DNA of 64,000 bases from Lachnospiraceae bacterium UBA938 (GCA_002293475.1 DBDG01000070.1:62001-126000), one strand, 5' to 3'; positions 1 to 8,804 are shown, counted from the first letter of the stretch. Translations and numbers: made by a program. The notes: a model not told the origin generated them from the letters alone.

Positions 1-614
1 TATGGCTTCTGAGAACTGCGGATCAGTGAGACGGCCTTGGCAATCTCTTCTTCCGTAAAAGATGCCGGCCTTTCTGGCGGCTCCGGGATGACTTTATCAT
101 ATTCAAATAACGCAGCGGTCACGTCCTTGGTGATATCTACCAGTACCGGCCCCGGACGTCCGCTCCTTGCAATCGTAAAGGCTTTCCGCAGGGTGTCAGC
201 CAGTATGGACACATCTTTGACAATATAGCCATGCTTGGTGATCGGCATGGTGACCCCCGCAATATCTACCTCCTGAAAAGTATCCTTGCCGAGTAACGGC
301 AGGATCACGTTACAGGTAATCGCCACCACCGGCACCGAATCCATATAGGCAGTCGCAATGCCGGTAACCAGATTGGTGGCTCCCGGCCCGCTGGTGGCAA
401 GACAGACCCCGACTTTGCCGGTTGCCCTTGCATAACCGTCCGCCGCGTGTGATGCCCCCTGCTCATGGGAGGTCAGTATATGTCTGATATCGCCGCTATG
501 CTTATATAAAGCATCATAGACATTTAAAATCGTTCCCCCCGGATACCCGAACACGGTATCGACGCCTTGTTCCTTTAAACATTCAACAACAATCTCTGCT
601 CCTGTCAGCTGCAT
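1..614 (-). CDS. ilvB: Acetolactate synthase large subunit (3' end cut by window)
   Basis: This is the N-terminal 204 residues of a thiamine-diphosphate enzyme that condenses pyruvate into acetolactate (or forms acetohydroxybutyrate), the first common step of valine, leucine and isoleucine synthesis. The start ATG at 614 follows a GGAGG box. The fragment opens with the family pattern GAEIVVECLKEQGVDTVFGYPGG and has the cofactor-activating Glu51 in SHEQGA, followed by DGYARATGKVG and TSGPGATNLVTG. The gene continues beyond base 1, so the FAD and C-terminal TPP domains are not visible. It lies 50 bp downstream of ilvD and is the third gene of a leuB-ilvD-ilvB operon. A small regulatory subunit gene is not visible. 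Biosynthetic IlvB is favoured over catabolic AlsS because of this context. Confidence 0.93.
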   Translation of the reverse strand, partial: MQLTGAEIVVECLKEQGVDTVFGYPGGTILNVYDALYKHSGDIRHILTSHEQGASHAADGYARATGKVGVCLATSGPGATNLVTGIATAYMDSVPVVAITCNVILPLLGKDTFQEVDIAGVTMPITKHGYIVKDVSILADTLRKAFTIARSGRPGPVLVDITKDVTAALFEYDKVIPEPPERPASFTEEEIAKAVSLIRSSQKP

Positions 615-664
615 TTTTTCCTCCTGACGTAAATAAGTAATATTGATAATAACTCCGCCATCTA

Positions 665-2329
665 TCAGGTAATCTCCAATATAGCGCCTCTGGCGGCACT
701 GGTGACCATCTTCCGGTATCTTTGCAGATAGCCGGACTTGACCTGCGGTTCACGGGCCTGCCATTGCGCTCTCCTGTCAGCAAGTTCCGTATCGGCAAGC
801 TGTACCTGTAATCGCTTGCCGGGAATATCAATACGGATGACATCGCCTTCTTCAACTAGGGCAATCGGCCCGCCGACGGCGGCTTCCGGTGACACATGGC
901 CGATCGACGCGCCGCGGGATGCCCCCGAAAAACGACCGTCCGTAATCAGGGCTACGCTGGAACCCAGACCCATTCCGGCGATGGCGGAAGTAGGGTTGAG
1001 CATCTCGCGCATGCCGGGACCGCCTTTCGGGCCCTCATAACGAATCACCACTACGTCCCCGGCTTTGATCTGCCCCGCGGTAATCGCCGCCACCGCATCT
1101 TCTTCACAGTCAAATACCCGGGCCGGACCCTCATGGACCATCATCTCGGGGACAACTGCTGACTGTTTCACCACGCTGCCTTCGGGAGCCAGATTGCCGC
1201 GCAATACGGCAATGCCGCCCGTTGTCGAGTAGGGAGCTTCGGCAGTTTTGATTACTGTAGTGTTTTTATTTACCGCATCTTTGATGTTCTCACCCACGGT
1301 CAGGCCGCTGACGGTGATCAGACCGGTGTCAAGCAGTCCTAATTTGGTCAGTTCCTTCATAACCGCATAAACACCGCCCGCTTCATGCAGTTCTTCAATA
1401 AAAGTCGGGCCGGCCGGCGCCAGATGGCAAAGGTTGGGTGTCTTGCCGGACAGTTCATTGGCCATGTCCAGATTCAGTTCCACGCCGGCTTCATGGGCGA
1501 TCGCCGGCAGATGCAGCATGGAATTAGTGGAACAGCCCAGCGCCATATCAATAGTCAGGGCATTAATAAAGGCTTTCTCCGTCATGATATCGCGGGGCTT
1601 TATATCCCGCTCTACCAGTTCCATGATCTTCATTCCCGCATGTTTAGCCAAACGGATGCGTTCCGAAAAAACCGCCGGTATCGTTCCGTTGCCGCGCAGT
1701 CCCATCCCTAAGGCTTCGGTCAGGCAGTTCATCGAATTCGCCGTGTACATGCCGGAACAGGAACCACAGGTGGGACAGGTTTTTGCTTCCAGCTCGCTCA
1801 GGTCTTCCCTGCTCATGGTGCCGGCCGCCACGCTGCCGACGGCTTCAAACATAGCGGATAAGCTTTTCTTTTCTCCTTTTACGGTGCCGGCCAGCATCGG
1901 CCCGCCGGACACGAAAATAGTCGGAATATTGACTCTGGCGGCCGCCATCAAAAGGCCGGGGACATTTTTATCGCAATTGGGAATGCATACCAGACCGTCA
2001 AAGCCGTGAGCCTGAGCCATACATTCGGTAGAATCGGCAATGATCTCCCGGGTTGCCAAGGAGTATTTCATGCCGATATGTCCCATGGCGATCCCGTCAC
2101 AGACGGCAATCGCCGGAAATACCACCGGAGTGCCGCCCGCCATGGCAACACCCAGCTTGACCGCTTCGGTGATCTTATCCAGGTTCATATGGCCGGGAAC
2201 AATTTCATTGTAGGAATTTACGATCCCGATCAGGGGACGCCGCTGTTCTTCTTCCGTATAGCCGAGCGCATTGAGCAGGCTGCGGTGGGGTGCCTGCTGG
2301 ATGCCGGTTTTTATAGAATCACTTTTCAT
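665..2329 (-). CDS. ilvD: Dihydroxy-acid dehydratase
   Basis: It dehydrates 2,3-dihydroxy-isovalerate and 2,3-dihydroxy-methylvalerate to the 2-keto acids of valine and isoleucine synthesis. The 554-residue length is typical. Iron-sulfur and metal motifs are visible: CDGIAMGH (77-84), NCDKNVPG with Cys119, and CGSCSGMYTANSMNCL with Cys191. The segment around residue 45 reads NEIVPGH, without the extra cysteine found in the [2Fe-2S] class. By family knowledge this suggests the oxygen-sensitive [4Fe-4S] type found in E. coli, which fits an anaerobe; this is an inference. The start ATG at 2329 has an AAAGGAGT box. It sits 20 bp downstream of leuB and is probably cotranscribed with leuB and ilvB. 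Confidence 0.97.
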   Translation of the reverse strand: MKSDSIKTGIQQAPHRSLLNALGYTEEEQRRPLIGIVNSYNEIVPGHMNLDKITEAVKLGVAMAGGTPVVFPAIAVCDGIAMGHIGMKYSLATREIIADSTECMAQAHGFDGLVCIPNCDKNVPGLLMAAARVNIPTIFVSGGPMLAGTVKGEKKSLSAMFEAVGSVAAGTMSREDLSELEAKTCPTCGSCSGMYTANSMNCLTEALGMGLRGNGTIPAVFSERIRLAKHAGMKIMELVERDIKPRDIMTEKAFINALTIDMALGCSTNSMLHLPAIAHEAGVELNLDMANELSGKTPNLCHLAPAGPTFIEELHEAGGVYAVMKELTKLGLLDTGLITVSGLTVGENIKDAVNKNTTVIKTAEAPYSTTGGIAVLRGNLAPEGSVVKQSAVVPEMMVHEGPARVFDCEEDAVAAITAGQIKAGDVVVIRYEGPKGGPGMREMLNPTSAIAGMGLGSSVALITDGRFSGASRGASIGHVSPEAAVGGPIALVEEGDVIRIDIPGKRLQVQLADTELADRRAQWQAREPQVKSGYLQRYRKMVTSAARGAILEIT

Positions 2330-2349
2330 ATGAGATACTCCTTTGATTA

Positions 2350-3441
2350 TTATGAGGCCATTATTCTTTCTGCCAGCAAGTCGCCCATCCGGGAGCAGCC
2401 TACTTTCGTCTTTCCTTCGGACATGATATCGCCGGTGCGGTATCCGTCTGTCAGAACTTGCTTAACGGCCTTTTCGATGGCATCCGCCTCGCGGTCCAGA
2501 TCAAACGAGTAGCGCAGCATCATAGCTGCCGATAACACGGTGGCAATCGGATTGGCCATGTCTTTGCCGGCAATGTCCGGAGCCGAACCATGACTGGGTT
2601 CGTATAAGCCGAACCGTGAATCATTGAGCGACGCCGAGGCCAGCATGCCGATAGACCCCGTCACCATACTGGCTTCATCGGACAGGATATCCCCGAACAT
2701 ATTCTCCGTCAGGATCACATCGAACTGAGCCGGATGTCTGACCAGCTGCATCGCGCAGTTATCCACCAGCATATGCTCTAGGACAACCGCCGGATAATCC
2801 CGGGCTACTTCTTCCGTTACCGCCCGCCAGAGCCGGGAAGAATCCAGCACATTAGCCTTATCGACACTAGTCACTTTGCGTTTGCGCTTCATGGCGATGT
2901 CAAAAGCCTTTAAAGCCACCCGCCTGATTTCTTTTTCATCATAAACCAGCGAATCCATCGCCTTGCGCACCCCGTTTTCGGTCACGGTTTTCCTGTCCCC
3001 GAAATAGAGCCCGCCGGTAAGTTCCCTCAGGATCATGATATCAAAACCGCCGCCGATAACGCTTTCCTTCAGCGGGCAGGCCGCTGCCAGCTCTTCATAC
3101 ATAAGTGCCGGACGCAGGTTGGCAAACAGATTCAGTGCCTTCCTGAGCGACAGCAGCCCTGCTTCCGGCCTTAACTCAGGAGCCAAGCGGTACCAAGGAG
3201 ATACTGTAGCATCTCCGCCGATGGAACCCATCAGCACCGCATCGGAATGTCGGGCTATATGTATCGCCTCTTCCGTCAATGGCACACCATGGACATCAAT
3301 CGAAGCCCCACCCAGCAAAACATCGGTATAATGAATCTCATGTCCATATATATCTGCTGTCCTAGCCAGTACCTTTCTGGCTTCGGCAACGATCTCCGGC
3401 CCGATCCCGTCGCCGGAAATACACGCTATTTTTAATTCCAT
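2350..3441 (-). CDS. leuB: 3-isopropylmalate dehydrogenase
   Basis: It is the NAD-dependent oxidative decarboxylase that converts 3-isopropylmalate to 2-ketoisocaproate in leucine synthesis. The 363-residue length is normal. The N-terminus has the nucleotide-fold signature ISGDGIGPEIV, the middle has the substrate-loop region LRPEAGLLSLRKALNLFANLRP, and the C-terminal half has NMFGDILSDEASMVTGSIG with the metal-binding aspartates, followed by EPSHGSAPDIAGKDMANP. The ATG at 3441 follows AGGAAGGA. It is the first gene of the leuB-ilvD-ilvB run. leuA and leuCD are not in the window. No T-box or leucine leader fits in the 86 bp upstream, which also holds a hairpin. Confidence 0.97.
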   Translation of the reverse strand: MELKIACISGDGIGPEIVAEARKVLARTADIYGHEIHYTDVLLGGASIDVHGVPLTEEAIHIARHSDAVLMGSIGGDATVSPWYRLAPELRPEAGLLSLRKALNLFANLRPALMYEELAAACPLKESVIGGGFDIMILRELTGGLYFGDRKTVTENGVRKAMDSLVYDEKEIRRVALKAFDIAMKRKRKVTSVDKANVLDSSRLWRAVTEEVARDYPAVVLEHMLVDNCAMQLVRHPAQFDVILTENMFGDILSDEASMVTGSIGMLASASLNDSRFGLYEPSHGSAPDIAGKDMANPIATVLSAAMMLRYSFDLDREADAIEKAVKQVLTDGYRTGDIMSEGKTKVGCSRMGDLLAERIMAS

Positions 3442-3476
3442 ATTTTTCCTTCCTGGCTCATTGCTTTAATTTTAAG

Positions 3477-3498
3477 AAAGGCGCAAAATTGCGCCTTT
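3477..3498 (-). terminator. Hairpin between yajC and leuB
   Basis: A near-perfect inverted repeat with 10-bp arms, AAAGGCGCAA and TTGCGCCTTT, is separated by two A residues. Read on the minus strand it lies 30 bp past the yajC stop and is followed by a moderately T-rich stretch. It is therefore a plausible intrinsic terminator for the tgt-yajC unit. It also sits 36 bp before the leuB start, so it could act as a leader hairpin if leuB is read through from yajC. Confidence 0.55.
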
Positions 3499-3527
3499 GG
3501 TAACTCTATCGGAAAGAGCGTGAGTCC

Positions 3528-3848
3528 TTATTCTGCATCAGGTTTCTCGATCTGGGCGATAGCCACTTTCTGCATCGGAATGCGGCAGTTTTTATTATTA
3601 CCGAATTCAATAATTACCGTGTCATCCGTAATGTCGATTATCGTACCGTAGAAGCCGCTGTTAGTCAGGACACTGTCGCCTATTTCCAGTGATGATAGCA
3701 TGGCGGCCATCTTTTTCCGCTCTTTTTTCTGCGGACGCATAATAACCAGATAGACAAAGCCGACAATAAAAACTACATAGAAAACCATCAGTATCAAAGG
3801 ATTACCGGTTGCAGCCGCGTCTGCTGTGGCTGTTAATAAAATATTCAT
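3528..3848 (-). CDS. yajC: Preprotein translocase subunit YajC
   Basis: It is a small accessory membrane protein of the Sec translocon. The chosen ATG at 3848 has an AGGAGG box 8 bases upstream. An in-frame ATG 33 bases earlier has no such box, so the product is 106 residues. A short N-terminus leads into one membrane segment (LILMVFYVVFIVGFVYLVIM), then the family hallmark MRPQKKERKK, then a small cytoplasmic beta domain (LEIGDSVLTNSGFYGTI, VIIEFGNNKNCRIP). Adjacency to tgt is the common bacterial arrangement. The short C-terminal tail, KPDAE, is ordinary. Confidence 0.95.
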   Translation of the reverse strand: MNILLTATADAAATGNPLILMVFYVVFIVGFVYLVIMRPQKKERKKMAAMLSSLEIGDSVLTNSGFYGTIIDITDDTVIIEFGNNKNCRIPMQKVAIAQIEKPDAE

Positions 3849-3913
3849 CTTAATTCCTCCTGTCTCAAAACCATAATACACAAATTCTTAAGTAAAAACA
3901 AGCCTAAATATAT

Positions 3914-3935
3914 TTCAGATTGGCTTAAATCTGAA
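3914..3935 (-). terminator. Weak hairpin after tgt
   Basis: Eight-base arms TTCAGATT and AATCTGAA flank a 6-base loop, six bases past the tgt stop on the minus strand. The bases that follow are only moderately T-rich. It may be a weak terminator or an mRNA 3' stabiliser between tgt and yajC. Confidence 0.35.
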
Positions 3936-3940
3936 TTATG

Positions 3941-5059
3941 TTAATAAAACTTAAGCTTTTCTTTTTTATATTGATAAAAACAGCCATCTTCCAAAGCTTT
4001 TCTGGCTTCTTCCATCATGGTGTTGTAAAAATATAGATTATGAAGCACACAGAGCCGCATGCCGAGCATTTCCCCGGCTTTGAGCAGGTGCCTGAGATAG
4101 GCCCTAGAATACCTGCCGCAGACCGGGCAGCCACAGCCTTCTTCAATAGGCCGGTCATCCAGTTCGTATTTCGCATTAAACAGGTTGAGTTTCCCGAAGT
4201 TAGTATATAGGTGGCCATGTCTTCCGTTGCGGCTCGGGTACACGCAGTCAAAAAAATCCACTCCGCGTTCGATGCCTTCTAAAATATTGGCCGGCGTGCC
4301 CACTCCCATCAGATAAGTCGGTTTGTCCGTGGGCAGGTACGGTACTGTTTCTTCCAATATGTAATACATTTCCTGATGGCTTTCCCCGACGGCAAGGCCG
4401 CCCACCGCATAGCCGTCCAAGTCCAGCGCGGCGATCCTTTTGGCATGTTCCCGGCGGATATCCGCAAATATCGCCCCCTGATTGATGCCAAACAGCATCT
4501 GCTGTTTATTGATCGTCGCCTCCCGTCCGTTCAGGCATTTCATCTCGGCTATGCACCGTTCCAGCCATCTGGATGTCCGCATCACAGATGCTTCTACATA
4601 GCTGCGGTCCGCCTTGCTGGATGGGCATTCATCAAAGGCCATGGCTATGGTAGAGGCTAGGTTCGATTGAATCCGCATACTTTCCTCCGGACCCATGAAT
4701 ATCTTTCGGCCGTCAATATGCGACTGAAAGTAAACGCCTTCTTCCTTGATCTTCCTTAAAGATGCTAGGGAAAACACCTGAAATCCACCGGAATCGGTCA
4801 GTATAGGCCTGTCCCATGACATAAAACGGTGTATTCCGCCTAACTTCCAGATGACCTCATCACCCGGACGCACATGAAGATGATAGGTATTGGATAATTG
4901 TACCTGAGTCTTGATCGTTTCCAGATCGGCCGTAGATACGGCTCCTTTGATGGCGGCAGCTGTTCCTACATTCATGAAGACCGGGGTCTGGATTACACCA
5001 TGCGGTGTTTCCAGCTCTCCTCTTTTTGCCCTTCCCTCCCGCTTCAATATCCGGTACAT
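3941..5059 (-). CDS. tgt: Queuine tRNA-ribosyltransferase
   Basis: It exchanges the wobble guanine of GUN-anticodon tRNAs for the queuosine precursor preQ1. Length is 372 residues, as in bacterial Tgt. DSGGFQVFS at 89-97 includes the catalytic Asp89, numbered as in the E. coli enzyme. The nucleophile region reads GVDFFDCVYPSRNGRHG. The zinc site is CGCPVCGRYSRAYLRHL with a downstream His in LCVLHNLYFYN. The ATG at 5059 follows GAAGGAG. The gene precedes yajC, while queA is absent from the window. An AT-rich stretch just upstream (5060-5113) probably holds the promoter, but no clear -35 was found. Confidence 0.97.
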   Translation of the reverse strand: MYRILKREGRAKRGELETPHGVIQTPVFMNVGTAAAIKGAVSTADLETIKTQVQLSNTYHLHVRPGDEVIWKLGGIHRFMSWDRPILTDSGGFQVFSLASLRKIKEEGVYFQSHIDGRKIFMGPEESMRIQSNLASTIAMAFDECPSSKADRSYVEASVMRTSRWLERCIAEMKCLNGREATINKQQMLFGINQGAIFADIRREHAKRIAALDLDGYAVGGLAVGESHQEMYYILEETVPYLPTDKPTYLMGVGTPANILEGIERGVDFFDCVYPSRNGRHGHLYTNFGKLNLFNAKYELDDRPIEEGCGCPVCGRYSRAYLRHLLKAGEMLGMRLCVLHNLYFYNTMMEEARKALEDGCFYQYKKEKLKFY

Positions 5060-5113
5060 CCGTCCGCTCCTTCACGTTAATTTATATCTTAAATTAGAAT
5101 ATTATATAAAATA

Positions 5114-6169
5114 TCATAGATGCTTATCAACAAACTCTTCCAAAGTAATCCCTTGCTCCGCTATAATAGCCGCCGCTTCTTTTCCCACATAACGGAAATG
5201 CCAAGGTTCGAATTCTATTCCGGTGATATATTCCTTGCCCTGCGGATAACGCAGGATAAAGCCATGTTCACTGCTATGCTTACTTAGCCATTTCCCGGCT
5301 TCCGTCTCCGCAAAGCCGGCATCCAGCGTAAAGTAGGTATCTGAGATAATATCAATAGCTAGGCCGATCTGATGCTCACTCGCGCCGGGAACCGTAACCG
5401 ACTGTGACGACAGCTTATAGGCTTCCAGATAGGACATGCCCTTTCGCATATAAGCCTCAATCTTACGGTTAAAAAGAATCTCCTGCCGGGACAGGTCCCG
5501 ATATGGTGAACAGATGACCAGTGAAATGCCGTCATCCTGAGCATCCTGAAGCATCTGCAGCAAGTCGTTGATGATCCTTTCATCGCATTGCATGCTGCCT
5601 TTGATCGTTCCTAGGTTAAAGGTATAATCTTCCGGGATCGGGTGCTGTTTATTGATCAGGATCAAACGCCAGTCATCTGCCGAAAAGCTTATGATCTCCG
5701 TACTTTCCAAGCTTCCTGTCGGTTCCTCTCCTTCCAGCTGGCTCCCTTCCAGGATATCTGCCAAAGAGTATTTATCCAGCTCTTCTATGCCGTGAAGCTC
5801 GGCATCTTCATAGCCTTCCAGAACGTCGGCATCCTCCAGAAGCTCTATCTCTTCCGGCAACACTTCATCTTCCTCAGCCAGTTCGATGGTAGATTCCGCG
5901 ACCGCTACGGCTTCCGGTTCTGCTTCCGGCGCTATAAAGCCTTCCCCTTCTCCGAAAACCGGATAGGTAAAGCTGCTCCCGGCTAAAAACATCAGCAGCA
6001 GAAACGCGGTAAAGGCATATTTTTTCCAAGCCCCGAAGAATTTGGCCAAGACGTGGTATCCAAATAAAATACCTGACAGGATAACAAAAGCAGGAACACG
6101 GAGCCAAGTATGTTTTTCTATAGTTTTCCGATAATAAATGATGATTTTTTCCTTAAATGACTTTTTCAT
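5114..6169 (-). CDS. VanY-type D-alanyl-D-alanine carboxypeptidase, membrane-anchored
   Basis: This M15B peptidase should trim terminal D-Ala from peptidoglycan stem peptides. The chosen ATG at 6169 gives 351 residues beginning MKKSFKEKI. An earlier in-frame ATG at 6211 lacks a ribosome binding site. Two N-terminal hydrophobic segments are followed by a very acidic linker rich in Glu and Ala, then the catalytic domain with SPYRDLSRQ, the zinc motif SEHQIGLAIDI (SxHxxGxAxD) and EPWHFRYVG with the second metal His. The C-terminus ends soon after, as in VanY proteins. It stands alone with no van regulatory or ligase genes, so a housekeeping wall-trimming role is more likely than glycopeptide resistance. 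The acidic linker may set distance from the membrane. Confidence 0.88.
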   Translation of the reverse strand: MKKSFKEKIIIYYRKTIEKHTWLRVPAFVILSGILFGYHVLAKFFGAWKKYAFTAFLLLMFLAGSSFTYPVFGEGEGFIAPEAEPEAVAVAESTIELAEEDEVLPEEIELLEDADVLEGYEDAELHGIEELDKYSLADILEGSQLEGEEPTGSLESTEIISFSADDWRLILINKQHPIPEDYTFNLGTIKGSMQCDERIINDLLQMLQDAQDDGISLVICSPYRDLSRQEILFNRKIEAYMRKGMSYLEAYKLSSQSVTVPGASEHQIGLAIDIISDTYFTLDAGFAETEAGKWLSKHSSEHGFILRYPQGKEYITGIEFEPWHFRYVGKEAAAIIAEQGITLEEFVDKHL

Positions 6170-6336
6170 CCGCCTATTCCCGCATACACATATTTTTCTA
6201 AAATATATCATACCACAAATGCTCTATTTGTACACTATATTTTTAGTATTACTGTTATAATTTATGTTACAATTAATGGTGAGTGCAATAATCCAAATTA
6301 AATACCGCCCCAATAACAATTCAAACCTTTACGGAC

Positions 6337-6365
6337 TTGCGGTTTTACTTGATGTGGGTTATAAT
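6337..6365 (+). promoter_or_regulatory. Candidate promoter for aroC
   Basis: TTGCGG (6337-6342), 17 bp, then a perfect TATAAT (6360-6365), about 65 bp before the aroC start. The -35 matches only three of six consensus bases. The rest of the 6170-6430 gap between the divergent carboxypeptidase and aroC genes is AT-rich and shows no other clear element. Confidence 0.45.
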
Positions 6366-6430
6366 TTCTCCGATATAGCTAAGTACGGCGATGACAATAA
6401 ACGGATAAAGATTACGGATAAGGAGTTATT

Positions 6431-7531
6431 ATGGCAGGTTCTACTACAGGAAAATTATTTACCGTCACTACATGGGGGGAATCTCACGGACCGGCACTCG
6501 GTGTTGTCATCGACGGCTGTCCGGCCGGACTGCCGCTTGGCGCGGCGGATATCCAGGCCTATCTGAACCGCCGCCGGCCGGGATGGACAGCGATAGCGAC
6601 GCCCCGGAAAGAAGCGGATGAAGCCGAAATCTTATCCGGCATCTTCAATGGCCTGACTACCGGTGCTCCGATTACGGTCATGGTACGCAACACTTCGGAA
6701 CGGTCCTCCGACTATAGCGAGATCGCTTCCTGCTACCGGCCAGGCCACGCTGATTATACTTATGATGCCAAGTACGGCATCCGCGATTACCGCGGGGGCG
6801 GACGTTCCTCCGGCCGGGAAACGCTGGGCCGGGTCGCCGCCGGCGCGGTGGCCGCTAAGATCCTTAAGGAACTGGGCGTCAAAGTGACGGCCTATACCCA
6901 GTCCATCGGTCCGGTTTCCATTGATCCTAGCCGCTATCAAGAAGAAAATATCTATACGGCCGCCACGGCCATGCCGGATCCGGAAGCCGATGCGATGGCC
7001 TTGGCTTTTCTGGAAGAATGTATGCGTAATTCGGACTCCGCCGGCGGTGTCGTTGCCTGCCGGATCACCGGTGTTCCGGCGGGAATCGGCGAACCGGTCT
7101 TTCATAAACTGGATGCGGCTCTGGCGGGCGCCCTCATGTCAGTAGGTACGGTTAAGGCTGTTGAAATCGGGGACGGAACCGCTGTTTCCGCCGCCACAGG
7201 TTCCCAGAACAATGATTCATTTTACAGGGAAAACGGAACGGTCAGAAAGCGGACGAATCATGCCGGCGGTATCTTGGGCGGCATCAGCGACGGTTCGGAT
7301 ATTTTCCTGCGGGCACATATCAAGCCGACGCCTTCCATATCCGCTCGACAGCAGACCGTAAATAAAAATGGCGAAGAGGTTGCCATTTCTATTAAAGGAC
7401 GGCATGACCCCGTCATCGTCCCCCGCGCCGTGGTCGTAATTGAAGCTATGGCGGCCATAACGTTGTTAGATGCCATGATGGTCAATATGGGATCAAAACT
7501 GACGGTTCTTAAGTCAGTTTATGGAAAATAA
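6431..7531 (+). CDS. aroC: Chorismate synthase
   Basis: It converts EPSP to chorismate, the last step of the shikimate pathway, and needs reduced FMN. The 366-residue product carries the family signatures: GESHGPALGVVIDGCP near residue 15, a second block ending GGGRSSGRETLGRVAAGAVA, and a third GGILGGISDGSDIFLRAH. The C-terminal region has GRHDPVIVPRAVVV. The start ATG follows AAGGAG at good spacing. It appears monocistronic, transcribed away from the carboxypeptidase gene. Its last 23 bases overlap the end of the convergent beta-propeller gene. Other aro genes are not in the window. Confidence 0.97.
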   Translation: MAGSTTGKLFTVTTWGESHGPALGVVIDGCPAGLPLGAADIQAYLNRRRPGWTAIATPRKEADEAEILSGIFNGLTTGAPITVMVRNTSERSSDYSEIASCYRPGHADYTYDAKYGIRDYRGGGRSSGRETLGRVAAGAVAAKILKELGVKVTAYTQSIGPVSIDPSRYQEENIYTAATAMPDPEADAMALAFLEECMRNSDSAGGVVACRITGVPAGIGEPVFHKLDAALAGALMSVGTVKAVEIGDGTAVSAATGSQNNDSFYRENGTVRKRTNHAGGILGGISDGSDIFLRAHIKPTPSISARQQTVNKNGEEVAISIKGRHDPVIVPRAVVVIEAMAAITLLDAMMVNMGSKLTVLKSVYGK

Positions 7532-8573
7532 CACAGTTAGGCCGGTCCACCTTGATTGCCTTCCCGTTCATGATCAGCGTACCTTCATCCATGTTTACGT
7601 TAAAGAAAGTCATGCTGTTCGTATCATGATTTAACGATACCAGATGCCGGTTATCGGGAAATAAAGCGGCATCTTTGGGATAATCGCCGCTCACCGGCAG
7701 ACAGAACAGCTTGGCCAGCATGCCGGTCTCTTGGTCGATGGAATACAGGATTACGCTGTTATCCCCGGCATTGGAACTGCATAGATAGCCGCCGTCTTCG
7801 GAAATATTAAGGGCGCTGGCCGCCGACCCGCCAGCATGATAGTCATTCAGGGTGCTGATGCTCTGGATCTTCTCAAACTCCGGATTTCCCGGTGCCGTTT
7901 CTTGATAACGGTACACATCGATATAATTCTTCAGTTCATGAACGATGTACAGGAACCGACCGTCCTTGGAAAACTTAAGATGTCTTGGCGCGGATTCCTG
8001 TTCGCTCCGGATGATGTCAACTATCTTAAGCTTGCCGCTCTTATGGTCTAGTACATAAACATTGACATGATCCATCCCCAGATCCGCTTCGCAAAGATAA
8101 CGGTTGTCCCGGGTCATCTTGGTACAATTGATATGCGGCCGGAAATTCCGTTCGGTCACGCTTCCCAGCCCTTTATGGTAGATCTCGTCGATTATGCCTC
8201 CTACCGCGCCGTTTTCCTCAAGCTTAAGTACCGTCAGTTTACCGTCATGATAACCGGCCACGAAAAGAAAACGATCCGCATAGTCCGTCGAAAGATAGCG
8301 TCCCCTCATGCCATTGATCGAAGCACAGTTAATCAGCTTCAGGTTGCCGTCAGGCAGGATTTCCACCGCTTCGACGCCGGAGTCGGTTATGGAATACAGA
8401 AATCTACGGTTATGGGCAATCGTAATATAAGAAGAATTGGTAATCTCTACCTGGCCTTTTTCTGCGAACCGGCCGTTCTCCATGTCCACGTCATAGATCT
8501 TGATGCCGCATTTGTCGTTGCTCCCCGACGTATAAGTTGATACATATGCCACATATCTGTCGCTGTTTTTCAT
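7509..8573 (-). CDS. Lactonase-like seven-bladed beta-propeller protein
   Basis: It belongs to the 6-phosphogluconolactonase (YkgB/Pgl) beta-propeller family, which hydrolyses sugar lactones in some members. The chosen ATG at 8573 has AGGAGG and gives 354 residues; an upstream ATG at 8666 has no such box. The N-terminus reads AYVSTYTSG, followed by repeated blade segments such as RFLYSITDSGVEAVEI, RFLFVAGYHDGKLTVLKL, RFLYIVHELKNYIDVY and GYLCSSNAGDNSVILYSID. HINCTKMTRDNRYLCEADLGMDHV is the typical central blade. No signal peptide is seen, so it is probably cytoplasmic. No pentose phosphate gene is adjacent, so the substrate is unknown. It converges on and overlaps aroC. Confidence 0.8.
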   Translation of the reverse strand: MKNSDRYVAYVSTYTSGSNDKCGIKIYDVDMENGRFAEKGQVEITNSSYITIAHNRRFLYSITDSGVEAVEILPDGNLKLINCASINGMRGRYLSTDYADRFLFVAGYHDGKLTVLKLEENGAVGGIIDEIYHKGLGSVTERNFRPHINCTKMTRDNRYLCEADLGMDHVNVYVLDHKSGKLKIVDIIRSEQESAPRHLKFSKDGRFLYIVHELKNYIDVYRYQETAPGNPEFEKIQSISTLNDYHAGGSAASALNISEDGGYLCSSNAGDNSVILYSIDQETGMLAKLFCLPVSGDYPKDAALFPDNRHLVSLNHDTNSMTFFNVNMDEGTLIMNGKAIKVDRPNCVIFHKLT

Positions 8574-8683
8574 TACCTTCCTCCTGTTTGCCTCATTTAT
8601 ACTGAGTATTATATTGTGCAAGGGACTTTCTGGCCTTAATAAATAATACCAAAAATAATACGGCAAAGCAAGATTTTTACCTC

Positions 8684-8711
8684 TTGACTTTTCACCGCCA
8701 CATAGTATAAT
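8684..8711 (+). promoter_or_regulatory. Promoter of the polyamine regulator/transport operon
   Basis: TTGACT (8684-8689), a 16-bp spacer and a perfect TATAAT (8706-8711). The expected start near 8718 leaves an 85-90 base leader that contains three tandem 10-bp repeats before the regulator gene. It is the only strong promoter seen before the regulator-potABCD run. Confidence 0.7.
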
Positions 8712-8749
8712 AAATATCGTCTGTTGTTTAGTGTTAGTAAACTTTGAGT

Positions 8750-8779
8750 TTAATTTTACTTAATTTAACTTAATTTTAC
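8750..8779 (+). repeat. Three tandem 10-bp repeats in the leader of the polyamine operon
   Basis: TTAATTTTAC (8750-8759), TTAATTTAAC (8760-8769) and TTAATTTTAC (8770-8779) stand head to tail with one mismatch in the middle copy. The 10-bp period places each copy on the same helix face. They lie downstream of the promoter and 12 bp before the ribosome binding region. That would suit an operator for the XRE-type regulator encoded next, or an unstructured A/U-rich leader. Confidence 0.7.
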
Positions 8780-8804
8780 TTCTCCAGCAAAGGAATGGTA
8801 AAAA

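Noticed and set aside
3442..3527. T-box or leucine leader before leuB
   Set aside because: Only 86 bp lie between yajC and leuB, with one short hairpin and no specifier-loop or T-box core; too small.
5114..6169. Glycopeptide-resistance role for the VanY-type peptidase
   Set aside because: No VanR/S, VanH, ligase or VanX gene is nearby; a lone M15B peptidase is usually a wall-trimming enzyme.
6264..6566. Open frame upstream of and overlapping aroC
   Set aside because: No ribosome binding site, no recognisable protein pattern, and it overlaps the strongly supported aroC start in another frame.
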